A DNA stretch of 64,000 nucleotides from an uncultured Alphaproteobacteria bacterium. GTDB lineage: Bacteria; Pseudomonadota; Alphaproteobacteria; GCA-2731375. Below the pieces are notes generated by a model. That model saw only the letters and a list, made by a program, of their open reading frames with translations. It did no database searches and was not told where the DNA came from. Of the stretch, positions 60,983 to 64,000 are shown in pieces. How positions within the stretch are numbered: position 1 is the first letter of the stretch; each line of letters opens with the position of its first letter. The position numbers and the translations under genes are program-made. The stretch lies in contig CATOSZ010000003.1 of the NCBI GenBank assembly GCA_951812805.1, positions 186,001-250,000 of the forward strand, given 5' to 3'.

Positions 60983-61016
60983 ATCACGCCTGAAACGACG
61001 CCACTCCGTCTCGTGT

Positions 61017-62000
61017 TTAACCCCAGAGTGCGCGTGGCGGCGCGCTCATGACGCTGTCGCGTGTTTCAATCGCCGCATCGCGGTCTTTCGCCATGAGCAA
61101 GGGCCCGTCCAGATCGACGAAACGGGCGTCGATCGCCGCCAGCATCGCCGGTGCCATGGCCAGCGACGTGCCGATCATGCAGCCGACCATGACCTCGAGC
61201 CCAGCGCCGCGCGCTGCCGCCGCCAGCGCAAGCGCCCCCGTCAGCCCCCCCGTCTTGTCGAGCTTCACGTTGACCACGTCATAACGCCCGGCAAGCACAG
61301 CGACATCGTCGGCCGTATGGCAGGACTCGTCGGCACAAATCGGCACCGGATGAGTCATGGTCGCAAGCGCCGCATCGTCTGCCGCCGGGAGTGGCTGCTC
61401 GATCAACGAAACGTCCAATTCGGCGAGTGCGCACGACAGACCGACAACCTGATCGGGCCGCCATCCCTCGTTGGCATCCACGATGATCTTCGGACCCGGC
61501 GCGACGTCTCGAATGGCCCGGACCCGGGCGATGTCCTGGCCTCCGTCGAGCTTCAACTTCAAGACCGGCAGATCGCGACAGGCAGCGGCCTGGGCCGCCA
61601 TCGCTTCCGGCGTATCGAGGCCCAGTGTAAAGGCGGAAACCAGTCCGTCGGGGGACGCCAAGCCGGCCAATTCCCAGGCCCGCCGGCCCGCGCGCTTCGC
61701 TTCGAGATCCCAGAACGCGCAGTCGACGGCGTTGCGTGCCGCCCCCGGCGCCATGGCACTCTGCAGACCGGCGCGATCGAGCCCGTCTGCCAGCGGCGCG
61801 CGCATCGCCTCGATCTGCCCGACGACCGACTCGATGCTCTCGCCATAGCGCGGATAGGGCAGGCACTCCCCCCAACCGCGCGTGCCGTCCTCGGCCGTCA
61901 ACTCGACGACGACGACATGGGATTCGGTCTTGGCATCGCGGGAGATTCGGAACTCACCGGCAAGCGGCCATGTCTCGCCACGGACTTCCAGGGTGATCAT
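61017..62000 (-). CDS. dgcA: Dipeptide epimerase-like enolase-superfamily enzyme, DgcA
   Basis: Enolase-superfamily (mandelate racemase/MLE subgroup) enzyme, 327 residues, of the L-Ala-D/L-Glu epimerase type. Catalytic and metal residues are in order: KLKLDGG (K-x-K, about 147), VDANEGW (about 174), SLIEQPL, CADES (about 222) and KLDKTGGL (about 248). Adjacent to DgcN, it matches the DgcN-DgcA pair reported for D-glutamate use in marine bacteria. It starts 12 bases after the DgcN stop with a GGGGGG-rich ribosome site, so the two are cotranscribed. Confidence 0.88.
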   Translation of the reverse strand: MITLEVRGETWPLAGEFRISRDAKTESHVVVVELTAEDGTRGWGECLPYPRYGESIESVVGQIEAMRAPLADGLDRAGLQSAMAPGAARNAVDCAFWDLEAKRAGRRAWELAGLASPDGLVSAFTLGLDTPEAMAAQAAACRDLPVLKLKLDGGQDIARVRAIRDVAPGPKIIVDANEGWRPDQVVGLSCALAELDVSLIEQPLPAADDAALATMTHPVPICADESCHTADDVAVLAGRYDVVNVKLDKTGGLTGALALAAAARGAGLEVMVGCMIGTSLAMAPAMLAAIDARFVDLDGPLLMAKDRDAAIETRDSVMSAPPRALWG

Positions 62001-62012
62001 ACGACCCCCCTC

Positions 62013-63014
62013 TCACGGCAACGCGTCGACGAGGGTCTCGACGCCGAAGCGCAGGGAATCCGTCGCCGGCATGCCGTGGCTTGAGGACAGGTCGTCGAGA
62101 TAGCGACGCGCTGCGTCCTCCGCGAGCGCTTCCGTATTGACCGATATCCCGACCACCCGGCAATCGGGATTGGTCAAGCGCCCACTGGCGTTATAGGCCG
62201 CAATCGCATCGCCAACGTCCGGCATCGGAAAATGTGGCAGCGCGCGGACGTGGGTGCGCGTCGGCTCGTGGCACAGCACCAGGGCATCGGCCTGGGCGCC
62301 GTGTAGCAATCCCAAGGTGACGCCGGAAAACGCCGGATGGAAGAGCGAGCCCTGCCCCTCGACCACGTCCCAGTGGTCCGCGTCGTTCTCGGGCGTCAGC
62401 CATTCCGCCGCGCCCGAAATAAAGTCGGCGATCACCGCATCGATCGCCACGCCGCGCTCGGCGATGAGGACGCCGGTCTGGCCGGTGGCGCGAAAATCGG
62501 CGTTCAGCCCCAGCGCGCGCATGGCCTTTTCCAACGCCAGCGCCGTGTATTTCTTGCCGCAGGAACAGTCCGTGCCGACGGTCAGCAGGCGTTTGCCGCT
62601 GCGCCGCTGGCCCTTGCCGGTGGCGAAACTCTGCTCGGAATGGCGCACGTTGACCAGGCGCCGGCCGTGCTCGGCGGCAGCGGCGGCGACCTCGGGAAAA
62701 TCCTCCAACCGGGCGTGCATACCGCTCGCCAAATCCATGCCGCGCGCGAGGGCTTCGGTCAGGCTCGCCGTCCAGCTCTCCGGCATGAAGCCGCCCGAAT
62801 TCACCACGCCCAGCACCATCGTCTTGGCGCCGCGGGCCTGAGCTTCTTCGATCGTGATGTCTTCCAGTCCGACATCGGCGACGCAGCCCGGCAGGCGAAA
62901 TTGCCCGACGCACCATTCCGGTCGCCAGTAGGCGATGCCGTCGGCGGTCTTCGCCGCCAGCTGATCCTTCGCATCGCCCAGAAACATCAAATAGGGCTTG
63001 GCCAGTGCTTCCAT
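62013..63014 (-). CDS. dgcN: DUF1611-family N-acetyltransferase DgcN
   Basis: DUF1611 protein of 333 residues with a P-loop-like core. The nucleotide site is GTDCSCGKKYTALALEKAM (about 143-161); other conserved parts are MVLGVVNSGGFMPESW and EGQGSLFHPAFSGVTLGLLH (about 223). The family is named DgcN in D-glutamate catabolism, acting with DgcA. It is upstream of dgcA. Exact chemistry is known only for a few members. Confidence 0.87.
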   Translation of the reverse strand: MEALAKPYLMFLGDAKDQLAAKTADGIAYWRPEWCVGQFRLPGCVADVGLEDITIEEAQARGAKTMVLGVVNSGGFMPESWTASLTEALARGMDLASGMHARLEDFPEVAAAAAEHGRRLVNVRHSEQSFATGKGQRRSGKRLLTVGTDCSCGKKYTALALEKAMRALGLNADFRATGQTGVLIAERGVAIDAVIADFISGAAEWLTPENDADHWDVVEGQGSLFHPAFSGVTLGLLHGAQADALVLCHEPTRTHVRALPHFPMPDVGDAIAAYNASGRLTNPDCRVVGISVNTEALAEDAARRYLDDLSSSHGMPATDSLRFGVETLVDALP

Positions 63015-63088
63015 CTTATCGTCTCTCCGGGCTGCTTGCGCGGCGCATCTTCCGTCAAGCCCGCGCCCGCGTCCAGAGCGGAACGCCG

Positions 63089-64000
63089 TCAGGTCGCCGC
63101 GTCCTCGCGAATCATCGCCGCCCCCTTCTCGCCGATCATGATCGTCGGCGCATTGGTATTGCCGGTCGTCACCTCCGGCATGACGGACGCGTCGATCACC
63201 CGCAGCCCGTCGAGGCCGCGGACCCGCAGGCGCGAATCGACCACCGCCCCCGGATCCTCGCCCATGCGACAGGTGCCGACCGGGTGATAGACCGGCGTGC
63301 CCCGCGCCCGGGCGAAGTCGGTGAAGGCCGCTTCGTCCACGACATCGGCGCCCGGCTCCGTCTCGCCGAGGCTAAGGGCGCTCAAGGCGGGCGCCGCGAA
63401 AATTCGCCGGGTCATCTCGAAGCCGGCGCGGGCGACGCGCAAGTCGTCGTCGTCGGAGAAATAGTTCGGCCGGATCACCGGCGCCAGCATCGGATCGGCA
63501 CTCTCGGCCATGATCGTGCCGCGGCTCGTTGGCCGCACCGGGCAGACGGCGACGGTCATGCCGTCCTCGCGTTCCAACGTGCCGAAGCGGCCGAGATCGT
63601 AGCTCGCCGGGGTGAACAGCAGTTGCAGGTCCGGACTGGCGATGCCCTCGCGGCTGCGGCAGAACACCATGGCGCTGGTGACGCCGAAGGTCAGCGCGCC
63701 GTCGCCGCGCGCCACATACCGCGCGATCTGGCCCAGCAGCCGGCCGCCGCGCGAGAGGGTGTTGATCGACTCCAGCCCGCGGATCCGGTGCGAAACCCGC
63801 ACCGCGAAATGATCGCCGAGATTGGCCCCGACCCCGGGCGCGTCCAGCACGACGTCGATGCCGAGGCGCTGGAGATGCTCGGCCGGGCCGACGCCGGAAA
63901 CCTGCAGCAGATGCGGTGAGTTGATCGAACCGCCGGAGACGACGACCTCGCGCCGCGCCCGCACTTCGCCCGCCGCACCGTGGCGCCGGTAGCCGACACC
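63089..64000 (-). CDS. GMC-family oxidoreductase (choline dehydrogenase-like), partial
   Basis: C-terminal 303 residues of an FAD-dependent glucose-methanol-choline oxidoreductase; the N-terminal FAD site lies beyond the window end. Visible: the GMC signature region VVVSGGSINSPHLLQVSGVG, then LGDHFAVRVSHRI, the catalytic His in ARGTPVYHPVGTCRMGEDPG (about 50 from the C-terminus) and the terminal VIDASVMPEVTTGNTNAPT. It precedes dgcN on the same strand with a 74-base gap. Alcohol substrate unknown. Confidence 0.9.
   Translation of the reverse strand, partial: GVGYRRHGAAGEVRARREVVVSGGSINSPHLLQVSGVGPAEHLQRLGIDVVLDAPGVGANLGDHFAVRVSHRIRGLESINTLSRGGRLLGQIARYVARGDGALTFGVTSAMVFCRSREGIASPDLQLLFTPASYDLGRFGTLEREDGMTVAVCPVRPTSRGTIMAESADPMLAPVIRPNYFSDDDDLRVARAGFEMTRRIFAAPALSALSLGETEPGADVVDEAAFTDFARARGTPVYHPVGTCRMGEDPGAVVDSRLRVRGLDGLRVIDASVMPEVTTGNTNAPTIMIGEKGAAMIREDAAT

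Overview
The window reads as the chromosome of a GC-rich alphaproteobacterium, probably of the Rhodospirillales and relatives; the assignment to a genus is not possible from sequence reading alone. Support: an F0 ATP synthase operon standing apart from F1 with split b and b' subunits, a CcrM-type GANTC methyltransferase, the mutY / DciA-like / dsbA / smc neighbourhood, a GAAC-N7-GAAC (alphaproteobacterial LexA-type) direct repeat, and a Caulobacter-style cpa/tad pilus locus.

Layout. 0.15-8.6 kb: Mrp/ApbC Fe-S carrier, an MBL hydrolase, a Sel1 protein, an MFS transporter, the atpI-B-E-F'-F operon (on the minus strand from a near-consensus promoter at 6503-6531) and a DbpA-like RNA helicase. 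8.7-10.7 kb: LysR regulator divergent from a sulfotransferase. 10.7-21.5 kb: smc, dsbA-like, DciA-like and mutY, a lipoprotein, ccrM, rnhB, a CPA2 antiporter and a PA0069-type radical SAM gene. 21.5-22.7 kb: an intact IS481-family element with GAACA target duplication, inserted at a LexA-like box. 22.7-34.4 kb: two glycosyltransferase-like genes, moaB, a lytic transglycosylase, a UDG, ETF-QO, a TPR lipoprotein, ispE, an esterase-like lipoprotein and a cyclase-TPR protein. 34.4-41.9 kb: an apparent catabolic cluster (SDR, two luciferase-like monooxygenases, BKACE, CMD, haloacid dehalogenase, sulfurtransferase, phosphatase, NudC).

41.9-59.8 kb is a Tad/Cpa (Flp pilus) locus: a receiver/degenerate-GGDEF regulator, a stand-alone CpaC-N-like protein, a TadD-like TPR-SPOR lipoprotein, tadC, tadB, tadA/cpaF, cpaE, cpaD, cpaC, cpaB, cpaA and flp. 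It is riddled with insertion sequences: an IS630-family element splits tadC, an ISAs1-family element and an IS66-family (ISBst12-like) element split cpaE into three, and a second, apparently identical ISAs1 copy lies just upstream of the flp promoter. In every case I can read terminal inverted repeats and a target duplication of the family's expected size, and removing the elements restores tadC (321 codons) and cpaE (392 codons) in frame, so the insertions look recent. No tadE/F/G pseudopilin genes are visible. cpaB is about twice its usual size because the SAF/RcpC unit is duplicated in tandem.

61.0-64.0 kb: a DgcA-DgcN pair (D-glutamate utilisation) followed by a GMC oxidoreductase that runs off the window. 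I saw no rRNA, tRNA or CRISPR array. With the starts chosen here the longest stretch without a confident gene is 6391-6691 (301 bases), which holds the atp promoter and a possible 57-residue ORF.
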